A stretch of 64,000 bases of DNA from Amblyornis subalaris (lineage: Eukaryota > Chordata > Aves > Passeriformes > Ptilonorhynchidae), in NCBI GenBank assembly GCA_018881555.1, contig JACAXG010000031.1, forward strand, positions 7,127,127 through 7,191,126. Direction: 5' to 3'. Below, piece by piece: positions 27,629 to 39,479 of the stretch; position 1 is the stretch's first letter; every line of letters starts with the position of its first letter. The translations under genes and the position numbers were made by a program. The notes under the pieces were generated by a model. It was not told where the DNA came from and made no database searches. It saw only the letters and a program-made list of their open reading frames with translations.

Positions 27629-30600
27629 GTGAGTAAAGAATATTTTATGCTAAAATGTATCACTNTTCTGAAGCATAAACCAAACTGAAAAAAATTCTAG
27701 AAATTAATTGCCATGGTTGAGATAAGCAGTGCTAATCATTATTGCCAATGTTACAACAGTCATCTCTGGTTTTTAACACAAAATTAGGGTGAACCATCCC
27801 TGATAATAAATAGTGCATGGTAAGACTGGCTGAGGCTACCTTTTTAATATCATCATCTGTTATGAACCTTTGAGTGATACTTCATTGCTTTTTATCAATA
27901 GCTAGTTTGAACATGAATGGGAAATAATTAAAATTCTTCACTCTACTTGTCTCTAAAAAGGTGTGAATAGAGCAATTCTTGAGTCATTTGCCATTCTGAA
28001 TAGTGGCAGTGATTTGTTTGAAATGAAAACAGTAGCAAAACTCTTCCACAAACTCTTAAATACATTGAGCTTGATCAGTGTTTCAGAGGATTTTTTCCTG
28101 ATCCTCATAGTTTGCTGTTTAAAACAAGCGTCACTGTTTAGGGTTTGTGGATGTAGATGGACATGAGATGGAAATGATGGATAGGTNTAAGAGGAGGAAA
28201 GGCCAGAGGAACAAAAAAGGGAGAGGACAGAGGATTAGGTAATTACCATGAGGACAAAAGCTGCCATTCAGAAGACTTCTGCTGGATTTTTCTAGAGAGC
28301 TTCGTCCACTTAATCTTGATCAGGCTTTTTGTAACAGGCTTCCACCACAGCACCCTCTGTTACTTTCCCTGCTGACCTCACCTGGAGGTCCTCAGTGAAC
28401 ATCTGTTCCATTTCTGTGCAGTAAAGGACCTCCTTTTATGTGCAGAACAGCTCCCTGTACTCCTCTGCCTCTCCTTCCAAACCAGTTAATACCCCTAAGT
28501 CTCTGTGACCCTGATCCCATCATGGTCCAGTGACTGTGCAGGAGCATCCAGCTCCCTTTATGAAAACATACAGGATCAGAAAGGAGAGCCACAGGGAGAA
28601 AGGCAGGGATACACCAGCCAGAAAACAGAGGTAAAAGCTTTTGAAGCAGTATGTTGTCTACTTAAAATGGCAAGATTGTCCTAAAGACAAATGGATTATG
28701 ATGATTTATGCAACCAGTTAATTAACTTAGAAATTAGAAATAGCTGAAGAATGGTGCNTATGCATAGATGTGAAAGCACAGATATACACGGATAGATACG
28801 TGTTGCACTGATGAATTAGCGCATTCTTTTATGGCTGTTCNGGCCTGTTGATTTTATTACATATAATTACTTTTTGGTGTCAAGATTACTGGATAGGAAC
28901 TTTTAGTAATTTTAATACAATTAGTGTGATTGATATAGTTGTACGTACATACATAAAAGTAGAAAAATAAAGACCATTTGTTATATAACAAACATTTGCC
29001 AAAGATAATCCTACAGTTAAATTTGCAGTATTCATCTAGTATTTCCAATTTCACTTTTTATATTTTTCATGGCAAGTATATTTTTACAAGCCCAATTATT
29101 TTGTATTTTTTGTCTTGTTGTTTTTATGGAGATTATGCAAATTAAATTGGTGGGGTTTTTTTTAAAAAGAATTGTAAATCAGCATTAAAAGGAAGTGCAA
29201 TTCTACTTAATAGCCAGTCTCTTCTTTTTTGTCTTGTATCCTTCACAGCTTCATTAATTTAGGGAAAGCTACATATCTGCTCTGGGAAATTATCACTGAA
29301 TTAAGTCATTTGAGGAAGGTATTACCCTACCTGTCTCTTTCTTTTTGCCTATAAGATAGGTCAGATCACAGCTGCCCTCACAGGTCTAGGATGCTATGAG
29401 CTTCAACAGCANATCCTTGGTTATTCCTTTATCGGTTGGAGGTATTTTGGGAATCAGTGCATTGGCTGTCAGCAATCAATACCTACAGGGCTAAAAATAA
29501 ATATCTTTTGTATATATACTCCAGTAGTGTAGCAGATATACAAAAGTTATTACCTTTTGACCTGTTTCTGGATGAAGTTTTTAATGATTGTAGGATGTGT
29601 TTTCCTGGAACTATAAATACGAACATAATTTCTGCATTGAGGGGAGTTTTCATTTTTATAGTCACATTTTTATCAGTTTGGAGGATATCTGCTTTTTACT
29701 GTTCAAAGGGGAAAATAAAGAAGTAACTTCTAGTCACCACTTCAAGATATTAATTGAATAATNATTCTTCATTCCACTTGGCTCCATGGGTTGTGGCTGC
29801 AGCAGATGGAGTCAACAGTTGGCACCAGTATTGATGACCCTGTTGTCTTGAGCTGTCCATATTCAATCTGCTTTGGGGTATTTTCTCCAATTCTTTTGCT
29901 TAAAGCAAAAAAGAAATGTTAGGTTCCTAGAGAGCAGATGTTGCAGACTACAGACATGTATAGGACCTTTGGCAGAGATCAAAATCTAAATTTTGCCTAA
30001 ATTCCTGTGCCTCAACTTCCTTTTGACTGGGTGTTCCTGAGAGCCAATATTAGACCTAGAGAAAACACAGAGAAATACAGGGACACAAACAAGCTGTAGG
30101 CGTATTGTGTCTGTACCAATCACACTTTGAAGAATGTAGTACGGTGATGAGGTGGAGGTTACAGAATCAGTCCTAGTTTAAATCCAGTGGCAAAAATTAG
30201 AGGAAAAAAAACCCCTGATCCTGGTTTGATGTTGCTGAAGGCAGTGGGANTATGCCCATGGGCTTCAGTGCACATCAGATTAGGCTTTAGGAATAGCTAG
30301 AAAATTAACTGGGAGTAAGGAATAACGGATGACCAAATGTGTGTATTATTGAGTGATGGATACATTATGAAANGAATCTGTCCTGTGTTTCTAACACCCT
30401 GAAGTGCAAATATCTCATTACATGCAGAAAGGCCTTTCTTTCTATGATTTCTCTTCAAAATAAATAAGAGAATATCTTAATTACATCTGCCAGATAGTAT
30501 CCATTAATATCTACATTAATACTATAAAATCAACAAGCAGGAATGTTCGTTTTGGCAAGTTAGTCATAAAACATCACTGCATATATTGGACGTACTAAAA

Positions 30601-30994
30601 TAAGAAAAATATTTTAAGATAAAAATAACCCACTTATTAAATATACACACTCAAATCCACACTTCTACTGGCATTTGACTCATAGGATTTTAACCCATCA
30701 GTCTGTTATTCTGGNTGCTGTGTCTTGTAGCAGCTGCTACAACGGCACCATTTAATTTGAAGTGCTTTGAGGTTATCATGTGCCATGCAGTTGCTGTTAG
30801 AAGGGTTTGAGTCAAAAGGGCAGATATAGTAATAGCAGGTCCACATCTGTGCAGGTCTACATCTCAGCTTTGCTTTGTGAATGATTTCCTACATAACCCA
30901 AGAGAAGGACCAGGTGACCCAGTAGTCAGTCTTCCCTGAGTGTTTTTTTTTTTATTTTTTTTTCTTTCTTCTCTTTTTTTTTTTTCTCTAATGG

Positions 30995-32068
30995 TGTCAT
31001 GGGTTGACGCTGGCCAGGCATCCATGAAATCTGCTCACTCAATCCTCTCTGCAGCTAGACAGAGGGGAGAAAATTTAACAAAGGGTTCATGAGTTAAGGA
31101 CCAAGAGAAAACATTCGTCAATTACCATCAAGGGCAAAACAGGCTCAACTTAGAAATATAAAGTGAATTTATTACAAACAAAATCAGTGCAGGATAATGA
31201 GAAGTAAAATAAGCCCTTAAAAACACCTTCTTCCCATCTCCTCCCTCCTTCCCAGCACTACCTCCTACCTGAGCAGCGCAAGGAGACAGGGAATGGGGGT
31301 TTTGGTCAGTTCATCACTCATTGTTTCTCTTGCTGCTCAGGCAGAGGAGTCCTTCCCCTGCTGCACCCTGGGGTCCCTCCCACAAAAGACAGTTCTCCAT
31401 GAACTTCTCCGATGTGGCTCCATCTCATGAGCAGCAGCTCCCTGCAAACTGCTGCAATGTGAGTCCATCCCACAGGCAACAGTCCTCCCAAAACTGCTGC
31501 AGCGTGAGTCAATCCCACAGGGTGAAGTCCTTCAAGGACAGGCTGCTCCAGCCTGGGAGCAGGGCCCCTCTCTGCACAGGTCTCCCACAGGATCACAGCC
31601 TCCTCTAGGCATCCATCTGCTCTAGTATGGCCTCCTCCATTGACTGCAGGTGGATCTCTGCATCCCCTGTGGCCCTCTCTGGGCTTCATGGGGACAACCT
31701 GCTTCACCACGGTCCTCACCACAGGCTGCAGGGACATCTCAGCTCCGGCGCCTGGAGCACCTCCTCCCCCTCCTTCACTGATCTTGGTGCCTGCATAGTT
31801 GTTTTTCTCACATGTTCTCAGCCCTGTTCTTCTGTAGTTACAATTAAAACTGCACCAAAATGTTTGTTTTGATTTCTTCTTAAATATGTTATCACAGAGG
31901 CGTTACTACCATTTCTAATTGGCCCAACCATGACCAATGGCACATCCATCCTCAGAGCCATCAGGGATTGGCTCTGCTGGACATGGTGGAAGCTTCCAGC
32001 AGCTTCTCACAGAAGCCACCTCTGTGGCCTCCCCACTACCAAAAACCAGGCCATGCAAAACCAATACA
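30995..32068 (-). mobile_element. Solo LTR of an avian endogenous retrovirus, 1,074 bp
   Basis: The element has TG...CA ends and a perfect 5-bp AATGG duplication. I recognise it as a large avian LTR: on the minus strand it opens TGTATTGGTTTTGCATGG, has a TATTTAAG TATA-like box near 31880 and an AATAAA at 31168-31173, which sets the orientation (moderate confidence). No gag, pol or env is present, so it is a solo LTR left by recombination between two LTRs. It is antisense to MACROD2, the orientation usually tolerated in introns. About four 45-bp degenerate units repeat inside it. An open frame of 139 codons on its minus strand follows those repeats and is not a recognised protein. Confidence 0.88.
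31358..31538. repeat. 45-bp tandem repeats inside the LTR, about four units
   Basis: Units at 31358-31403 (46 bp), 31404-31448, 31449-31493 and 31494-31538 line up on a CTGCTGCA..GTG.GTCC core followed by CCCACA and CAGT/AAGTCCT. The last two units are the closest pair. The period is a multiple of three, which is why a long open frame can run through it by accident. Confidence 0.8.
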
Positions 32069-32530
32069 AATGGTAAGAGAATTGACTTATGTCAGCACAT
32101 AATAACATTATTATAATTCAATTATTATTGTAAGTCAATTCTCTTATCATTACTATTAAAAAAAAAAAAGAAAGAAATGCTCAGGAAAGACTCTCAATTC
32201 TGAAACTGTATTCTCCCTCAACCTGTTCAGCTTCACTCTCTGCCAGGTACCAAAGCCTTCTGACCTCATCTTTATGTCCATTGCCACACTACTGTCATTT
32301 CCCATCAAGTAGTTGTTCCTAATAAATGCCCTGTTGGTTATCCTGTTTCTATCCTGAGCATCCTAATTAATCACCTATTCATTACTTAGAAGCCACAGCC
32401 ATCTAGAACAGCAAGACAAAGGATCTCATTCACACTAATGAGGGAAGCCTATTACAGTCAAGATGCATAAATACAGAATTCCTTTGCATGTTCCATTGTG
32501 TGCACACCCTTGCTCTTGGAGACTGTTTTT

Positions 32531-32730
32531 TGACATGAAAATAGCAATCACTTGCAACAAGGCAAATTTGAAAGTTGTGAAGGATTTGGGGAATAGGTTA
32601 CTTGGAGACAGACTGTGAGATTTAAATGACTGACATGAAAATAGCAATCACTTGCAACAAGGCAAATTTGAAAGTTGTGAAGGATTTGGGGAATAGGTTA
32701 CATGGAGACAGACTGTGAGATTTAAATGAC
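32531..32730. repeat. Tandem duplication, 2 x 100 bp, one mismatch
   Basis: The 100-bp unit beginning TGACATGAAAATAGCAATC occurs at 32531-32630 and again at 32631-32730 with no spacer. I find one difference (T at 32602, A at 32702), that is 99% identity, far higher than any other repeat in the window. The unit is unique-looking sequence, not CR1 or LTR. It is either a very young duplication or an assembly artefact. Confidence 0.93.
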
Positions 32731-34284
32731 TTGTTGACCCTCTGAATTAGCCTATAAAGAAGAAATATTTCTTCCAGTGGTAGAGCTCAGAAACCTTTTT
32801 GCACAAATGATCACAATTAGAAAAGCTTTTAATATTATCAGTTCAGACACCTGTCCAGGTGTGCTCTTTTTAAAAAGAAATTTGCAGACAAAATTTCTGT
32901 AATATCTGGCTAACTGCTCTGAAGGACATGCACACTGTTGGAGAGCAGAAAGGGTCAAGAGTTGTATTTTGACCATGGTAAACACAGATCCTTTTCTGTC
33001 TCTGGAATACGGGATATCTGCTAAAAAACAGTGAAATTGTGATTGAAATCTTGTTCTCCTGAGAAACTGCCTTTACATCCTTTTGTGAGCATTTTGAAGA
33101 CTCTTTATAGAGTGCAAAAAGATAATTTCTTTTGAGATAGTAACAGTTCTAACTTCCCTGAATGTACACCTCCTCCCTCTCCATCTTTGACCTGTCAATT
33201 AAGATGTTGGTTATATTATCTATAATGTATTCAAATTGTCCTGAAAGACTTGGCTGGACATTTGCACTTAAACTTGATTGACATTTGACATGTGGGACTA
33301 GAGGAAGCTTCACAGATTGGTTAGGTGATAAAATTCATCAGTGGAGGGGCAAGTGTTGATTGAAGCATTCCTATTGATTCAGTCCCCTAATATGAATTAC
33401 TCTCAACCAAAAAAAAGAATGTAGCAGGTAGTTCAGAGTGGCATTTGAACCAAAGAGGGCATGTGTTGATATAGTCCACTATAAATATTCAAGTTATTTT
33501 TTAAAAGAAAGTGAGACCATTGGCAGGAATAAGTCTTCACAAGTCTCGTTATTTTCAGGATCTGTCTTTTGTGTTAAAGTTCTTGTTAAACTCTATCAGC
33601 ATTGCTCCTTGAGCCCCTTAAAGGGTTGACAAAGTGTGTCTTTATTTGGCAGTTTTTGCCTTTAATTTTCCCCACAGATTTTCTTGTGGTTACGCCTGCC
33701 TTTTTCACTCCACAAAGAAATTCATCTTAGCACTCGAAAACTCTTGTTTTCCTCAAAATATTGTGTTTGAATTTCAAATTCAGATGAGCAAACAAAATGA
33801 CATGACACATGACATGTCCTGTATTAAGTGCTGTGAGGAGCAGTCTACCACCTGGTACCAAGCCAAACCTCAAGGCTTGTTCTGCTGTGCAGTAACTGGC
33901 ATTATTTACTGATTGCTAAGGGCCCTTAATGCTATGAGCTGTATGTAGTTCTAGAAAGAAACAGAAATTCCCTCGTAGTAGGAATTTATAAGAGCAATGT
34001 TCAGTTTGGCCTTTTTTTTTTTTCATAATGCTTATTTCTTAAAGTTAAGAAAGTGAGATAGAATTTAATTACTTGCATACAGATCTCCATTTTGGAATTT
34101 TTGTTGACATTTTGAGCTGTCCTGCCACCTTCCCAACCCATGGCTCTTCTGGGTTTTTTGGGTGGAAGTGCAGTAGAATAACCAGTATTCCAAGAGGGCA
34201 GGCAGAGGATGTTTCTGTGTTCCCTGGGCTCCATGCAAAGCCAATGATTCACTCCCTTTTTGTCTCTTGAATGAACACAATATT

Positions 34285-34347
34285 CTTAGAATTACAGGAT
34301 ATCCTGAATTGAAGGGACCCATAAGGATCATTGAGTCCAACTACCCC
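34285..34347 (-). mobile_element. CR1-like 3' terminus, third subfamily type
   Basis: TTAGAATTACAGGATATCC followed by GAATTGAAGGGACCC and AAGGATCATTGAGTCCAAC is the reverse complement of a CR1 end of the type that finishes with TATTCTGTGATTCTG. Only about 60 bp are recognisable. Confidence 0.7.
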
Positions 34348-35897
34348 TTGAGCATGCAAGTTCCCTTGTCACATTCTGACTACTTTCCTACCTCCTGTTT
34401 CAAAATTTTCAGCATTTTGGTTCTAGATAGATGTAATTGTGGAAGGGTAGAAGATAAAAGGGGAGAATCTACAGGTCTTAGCAGAGCCAAGTCCTTTATG
34501 AGAGCTGGGCATCTGATTGTCAAGAGCTGTTTAAATCTACAGCAACATAAAGAGTAGATGATTGTGTGGGATATGTGTGACAACAGAAGAAACCCTGGGA
34601 GTTTTTGGAACACTTAAACAATTTATAATACACATGTAGATAGTTTTTTCCCAGTTGTTAATTAGCCAATCAGTTTGAAGTAATACCACGATTCTTATTT
34701 TCTCATGGCACAGCAATAAGGGTTAATCAAGTGAGGCCATATGTCTTCCTAAATTTCCTGGTTACAAGTGGTCAAAGTTTATTTCCAGCATGCACAAAAG
34801 TGTGTTTTCTTTAGGCTTCTCCTTCACCCAAGCCCTCAGTTGGCCACAAGGAATTGGGAGGTTTGACAGAAAGTCAAATGACAGAAAGTCATTTTCCTGT
34901 CACGGTTGAATACATTCAGTAGGTGCAATGAATTGAGTTTTAACTGTCCGTCAGTCACTGCTTTCGTGGTTTAGCAATGATGTTTGAAGAATGTTTTCAT
35001 TAGGGAACCTGCTTTCATGAAATGTCTTAATTTACGAATACCTTTTATGCTTAATTTCCTGCTTGGCTTGCCTCTTTACTAACAGGCTTTCTCTGCTACC
35101 AGTTTAAGCCTTGAGTTCTATCATAACAAACAGTAATGTCATCATTTATGTTAAGACGACAAGATACTTTGAAAATGTTGTAGGAAAAGTTCATAATTTT
35201 TAAAGTTTAACCAACTGATATTAAACACTGTGTACTTCAGTCTCTGTAAGTAAGGCCTCANTTGGCCTCCCTTACTTTTTTTATTCCCTTTCCTCCAGCT
35301 TCATATTGCTTACTGGCTGAAAGGCTGGAATGGATTTTTTTTCAACCAGAACATTTCTGTCTTGTAAAGCTTTCATTTCCTTAACACCACTATCAAATTT
35401 GCTTCCCTAGCTTTCATTTCAATATTAATTTCAGTCTATATTCATTTGTTATTGTGTTAAAAGAGTGAATGGAGAATTGAGCTGAGAGGGAAAAAATCAT
35501 TTAGTTTGGATTATTTCTCCATAGTTCCATAATGCAGTATCATAAATATTGTGTTTAGAACTACAAATTAAAACATTATTTTGTTGCATTTTTTAACTAT
35601 TATTTCTGGAGAGATTAAGAGCTTGTGAAAGAGTATGTTATTTCAGTATGAGCTTTCTTCACTTCTGTCCTGTGAAAGTCAGAGAAAGTCCAGTCCAGGC
35701 TGAAAGAGGCATACATGTTATAAATTTTATAACAGATGATGCAGTAATTAATTTTAATAACAGAAAAATAGGCATTGAGTACTGAATGGAGCGCNGAGAT
35801 AAAACATACTCACAGTTGTAGTATCACACATGGTAATATCTGATACAATGAAGTTGTTTCCAAATATAAGTAATTCATAATTTTTTTATGTTTAAAG

Positions 35898-35981
35898 AAG
35901 GATTGGAACAAAAAAGCCAGCCTCCATCTCCCACAAAAAGTAAAGAAGAGAAGCCTGAGGACCTGCAGGATGATGCTGAAG
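35898..35981 (+). CDS. MACROD2: MACROD2 tail exon with tandem (NAGNAG) acceptor, 84 or 81 bp
   Basis: This internal exon is bounded by a T-rich tract and AAGAAG, and by the donor GTAGGT. The acceptor is a NAGNAG pair: using the first AG (exon from 35898) adds one Glu codon, using the second (from 35901) omits it, and both keep the frame. The peptide runs GLEQKSQPPSPTKSKEEK and then PEDLQDDAEG. It is rich in Lys, Glu, Ser and Pro, with an SQ pair and an SP pair that could be phosphorylated, and looks disordered. Phase is 1 at both ends. The preceding intron is about 8.27 kb and carries the solo LTR; the following one is 16,230 bp and carries the long CR1. Confidence 0.87.
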
Positions 35982-38316
35982 GTAGGTGGTCTGACAGATT
36001 CTCAGAGNTATTAATCAATTCACATTTGGAGGAAAAGTTTACTTTGAATTCTTGAGAAAGAACTCAAGAATTGCAGTTCTTTTCTTCCAAGTTTGCACAC
36101 ACTTGGAAAGTTCTTAGTCCTTTTTGGCCTAGATGAAGGGATTATAAATCTTATGAAGTATATTTCATCTTAAGGTAGATTTATGATTACAAATCCTGTT
36201 TTTATGTGATAGGCTACTGATTATTGCTGATACATCTTGATAAATTGCTGCTATTTTATCTCTAACCCATTCTGACTTTATATAATTAAAAAACCCAAAT
36301 GTAATCTGTGTTGTGCTGGGCTAGGGTCATAGTCTGGTTGGTTAAATTGGTCAGGTACCTGCTACTAAACACGGANCAATATAATCTTCATTTTCCTTTT
36401 CTACAAGAAATTTTTGCTGTATCCTTTTCCTTTTTGCNGTGTTTATGTGTCTAGACCTTACACAGTATGGTACGTCTATCCACAGTTAGAAGTCACAGGT
36501 GCTTAGCATTATGCCTATAGTGTTGTTCTTCTAAGGATACTTTCCTCTACTTGAGTCTTCTCAGAACGGCTTGTCCATGTGTTTGGAGGTAAATGTGGTC
36601 TACGTTGTTCTAAAACTGGATCAAAGTATATTTTCCTAATCTGTATCTCACTGGGAGATGTTAACATCAAAGACTTATTTTCAGAGTGCACAGTTTCATG
36701 CTGCTCTCAGATATGTGGAAGAGCAAAATGCTCCAATGCTGGAGAAATTCACCTTCTGTGAAACAGTTAAAAGGATGAACCTTAATCTTTAATCCATGAC
36801 AGTTCCTTATCATGGATTCTCTTTGACCTAATATTCCTCAAATGACATGTCTCGTTCTNTACCTCAACCAGTGGCTCCACAATCTGCAGCATTTTGACTT
36901 AGCNCTGTGCGTTCAGCTCCTAAAATATTCTGGCTGGGGTATAGTGTGAGTCACAAAGAGCAGAAAAATGTTAACATCTATCATGTTAAGTAACTGCTAG
37001 TAACATCCTGTCACTAACATTGTGACTGGTTGTTAATGGCAAGTACTTAAAGCAATAGCTGTCATCGCCTGGAAGGTGTGGGGGGACCCAAGAAATTTCA
37101 TCCCGCCTGGGTGTCTTTCCTTTCATGCTGCAGATTAAATTAAAATAGCAATTTTATATTTGGATTAGAGAATTCAGTGATGACAAACCACATGTCCATT
37201 TGTATGCAGGCTAACCCACAGGTGGGATCGTGGTGTCACTTTAAATATTCCTAAATAGGTAGAACAATAGTTGTTTTATTATATACTCTTACATGGAATG
37301 TGGCTAAAAGTTTTCATTGTATCAGTGCCTTGAAAAAAAACCAAAAGAAAAGGAAAAGTATTGCAAAACTGTAAGGTTTTCCTTACATTCAAGAATTAAC
37401 TGATATTGTTTCACTTTTTCTGTGGCTCACTAGATAGTTTCCTATTTTTCTGTACCTGTCTGTGTTTCCCGGTCACCTAACGTTCACTTTGTGGAGCACA
37501 AATAAATGCATTGGAAAGGCAAAGTAAATAGTATGGCAAATTATTGCATTAGTCTTGATCTGTAAAATGCCTGAACTCCTTGAATTTGATGCCATACGGT
37601 AGATTTTGCTGATGCAGAATTGAAGTCTGTAAAACATAATCACTGCTGCAGGATTTAATCTAGCTGGTGGCGGAGCCCTCGTCTCCTAGGCAGGAACCAA
37701 ACCTGTAATGTTTAGATTTGAAAGTCTAAATTTAGATTTGAGAGTTGTGATGGAGAAAAAATAAGTGATTAAAGTGTTTGCTGAGGGGCCTAGGGAGAAA
37801 ACTGGATNGGATTTCTGTGGCATTACCTGTGCCTCTGGAAGAGGAGACAAGAAGCTGGGCTCCAGACACTGAATTCCTATCAAGTTGCTGAATGGCTGGA
37901 GTCTAATGTATCACACCTGTGAGCTGTTTCCATTGAAGTAAATGGGATTTGCACACATTTGTCTGACAAGAGGATTTAGTTTCTCCTGGGCTAGTTATTA
38001 GCTGTTGGTTTTGACTAATTAAAAGAACTTCTAAGGGGGAGCCTTGAAGATTATGAAAGTTCTGAATAAGTGACATGAAACACAACTACATGTCTGAGTA
38101 ATTTTGTTTAGGTAGGGGTTTGTCTTCACTTCCAAAAAGCTGCCTTTTTTTCCTTTATAAAAGAAAAACTGAGGAGCTAATGCATATAAAGTCTTGAATA
38201 AAACTCTGCCTGAAGTCAACTTGGATAAATTTCCCTCATGGTAAAATTGAAGTGCTTTGTGGTTCAGTGGGTTTAAACTTTGGGATAGTTCACATGTTTT
38301 AGGTATCCCATGTTTA

Positions 38317-38319
38317 AAA

Positions 38320-38350
<31 letters not shown>

Positions 38351-38352
38351 AT
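38317..38352. repeat. (AAAT)9 microsatellite
   Basis: Nine perfect AAAT units are followed by A- and C-rich sequence to about 38435, including ACACCCCCCACCCCCCAAAG. It is probably length-polymorphic. Confidence 0.95.
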
Positions 38353-39428
38353 GGAAAAACCCCACCCAAAATCACCAAAAAAGTAAACAAATATAAAAAT
38401 CAAAACTCCACAAAACAAACACCCCCCACCCCCCAAAGTCCAATCCCTACCTTTTAGCAATAAAAGCAAGTCCAAAGATATTTACATTTAACATAAGATA
38501 TTATTTTCNTTTTGGTAACATGACCAGTTATAAAATATTTAACAAATATACACTGAGGCATGGGAAGAACCCAGTGTTGGGTCNTCTGCTTGGTTGTGAG
38601 TGTCCTTTTAGATTGAAGATGAGAATACAACTTGGAATTTTACCATCCTCATGCTGCCCTCATGGCAGTCTCTGAAACCTGTTCCACCAAGTTCAGCAAT
38701 ATTTCTGCTGTAATATTTTTCTCCAGCACGTCAGGCTGGTTCATTGGCTGGAGGTAATGAAGCAGTATCCTTTCAGTGTATGTAAAAACCTCCACAGAAG
38801 ATTGAGGAAGGTAGGTTCCTTTNTTATTACCCTCTTTGCAATCAAGGAAAGGCGAGTAAGTGGCTGTGTGTAAGGAGCTTGTTTTGCAGTAAGCTAAAAT
38901 AAACACTTGACATGCTAATTAAAGAAATTTTATATCAAACCTTTAAAGTATTAATGGTATCTATTATTATGCTATTAGATACATTGCNGTCTGCCTCTAG
39001 ACTGTTGGTAGAGAAAAATAATTGTGAATTGCACAGCAGATTCTCATGTCAATGGTTGTATTCAGTAGTTTTTTACCGCAGAGGTATTGTCTGGGGAAAT
39101 GGATAGACTGGATATTTAGGGAAACATCCTTTACTCCCAGGTTCCCTGCAGTATTTCAGGTTTGACATGTGCAAACATGCCATGTAATTTTCCTCTTTTT
39201 GGGTACTTTTTTTTTCTCCGGCCCCTTTCCTGCATCCTGGGAGAGTAAAAGCAGCCAAAGATAATTTTGCCTTTCCCTTGGTCAGGTGCATTCGTTGATT
39301 GAGTGATTGTGAAGTGTCAGGTGAGCAAAATATGTTTGGTACTAAACAAAACTGAGCATGTCTGACTTCAGTAGCTTCATGACACAATCTTAAAGTGGTC
39401 ACACAGACAAAATGGCTATTTTATTTAG

Positions 39429-39479
39429 TGCTACGTCCTTGTCATAGGACATATGACAAGGAGCATATGACACGTAGCA
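39429..39479. repeat. 17-bp-stem hairpin with a one-sided bulge
   Basis: TGCTACGT plus CCTTGTCAT at 39429-39445 pairs with ATGACAAGG (39453-39461) and ACGTAGCA (39472-39479). Seven bases form the loop and ten bases (39462-39471) bulge on the right side. CATATGACA-like sequence is repeated in the right arm, suggesting a small duplication created the bulge. Confidence 0.85.

Larger units (their letters stand above)
30990..32073. repeat. 5-bp target-site duplication AATGG flanking the LTR
   Basis: AATGG lies at 30990-30994 directly before TGTCATGG and again at 32069-32073 directly after CCAATACA. Perfect 5-bp flanks fix both LTR borders and show insertion by a retroviral integrase; 5 bp is typical of ERVL-type elements. 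Confidence 0.9.
30928..32192. repeat. Inverted repeat split by the LTR insertion
   Basis: Taking out the LTR and one copy of its target duplication, the left arm (30928-30994 joined to 32074-32089) is an imperfect reverse complement of the right arm (32131-32192). The inner 16 bp, TAAGAGAATTGACTTA against TAAGTCAATTCTCTTA, are perfect, and one mismatch further out extends this to about 21 bp. A T-rich tract on the left faces an A-rich tract on the right. The outermost blocks AGTCTTCCCTGAG and CTCAGGAAAGACT pair with one mismatch. The spacer of 41 bases (32090-32130) is AT-rich. It could be a fold-back (MITE-like) element or a local inverted duplication. Confidence 0.7.
27629..35897. other. 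Intron of about 8.27 kb
   Basis: Non-coding sequence holding an inverted repeat split by a solo LTR (30928-32192), a 100-bp tandem duplication (32531-32730) and a small CR1 tail (34285). The stretches 27629-30927, 32193-32530, 32731-34284 and 34348-35897 show nothing further that I recognise; the last is AT-rich and has almost no open frames. Confidence 0.75.

Noticed and set aside
31318..31737. Open frame of 139 codons, minus strand, with repeated 15-residue pattern
   Set aside because: The pattern follows from the 45-bp tandem repeats of the solo LTR, not from a protein family.
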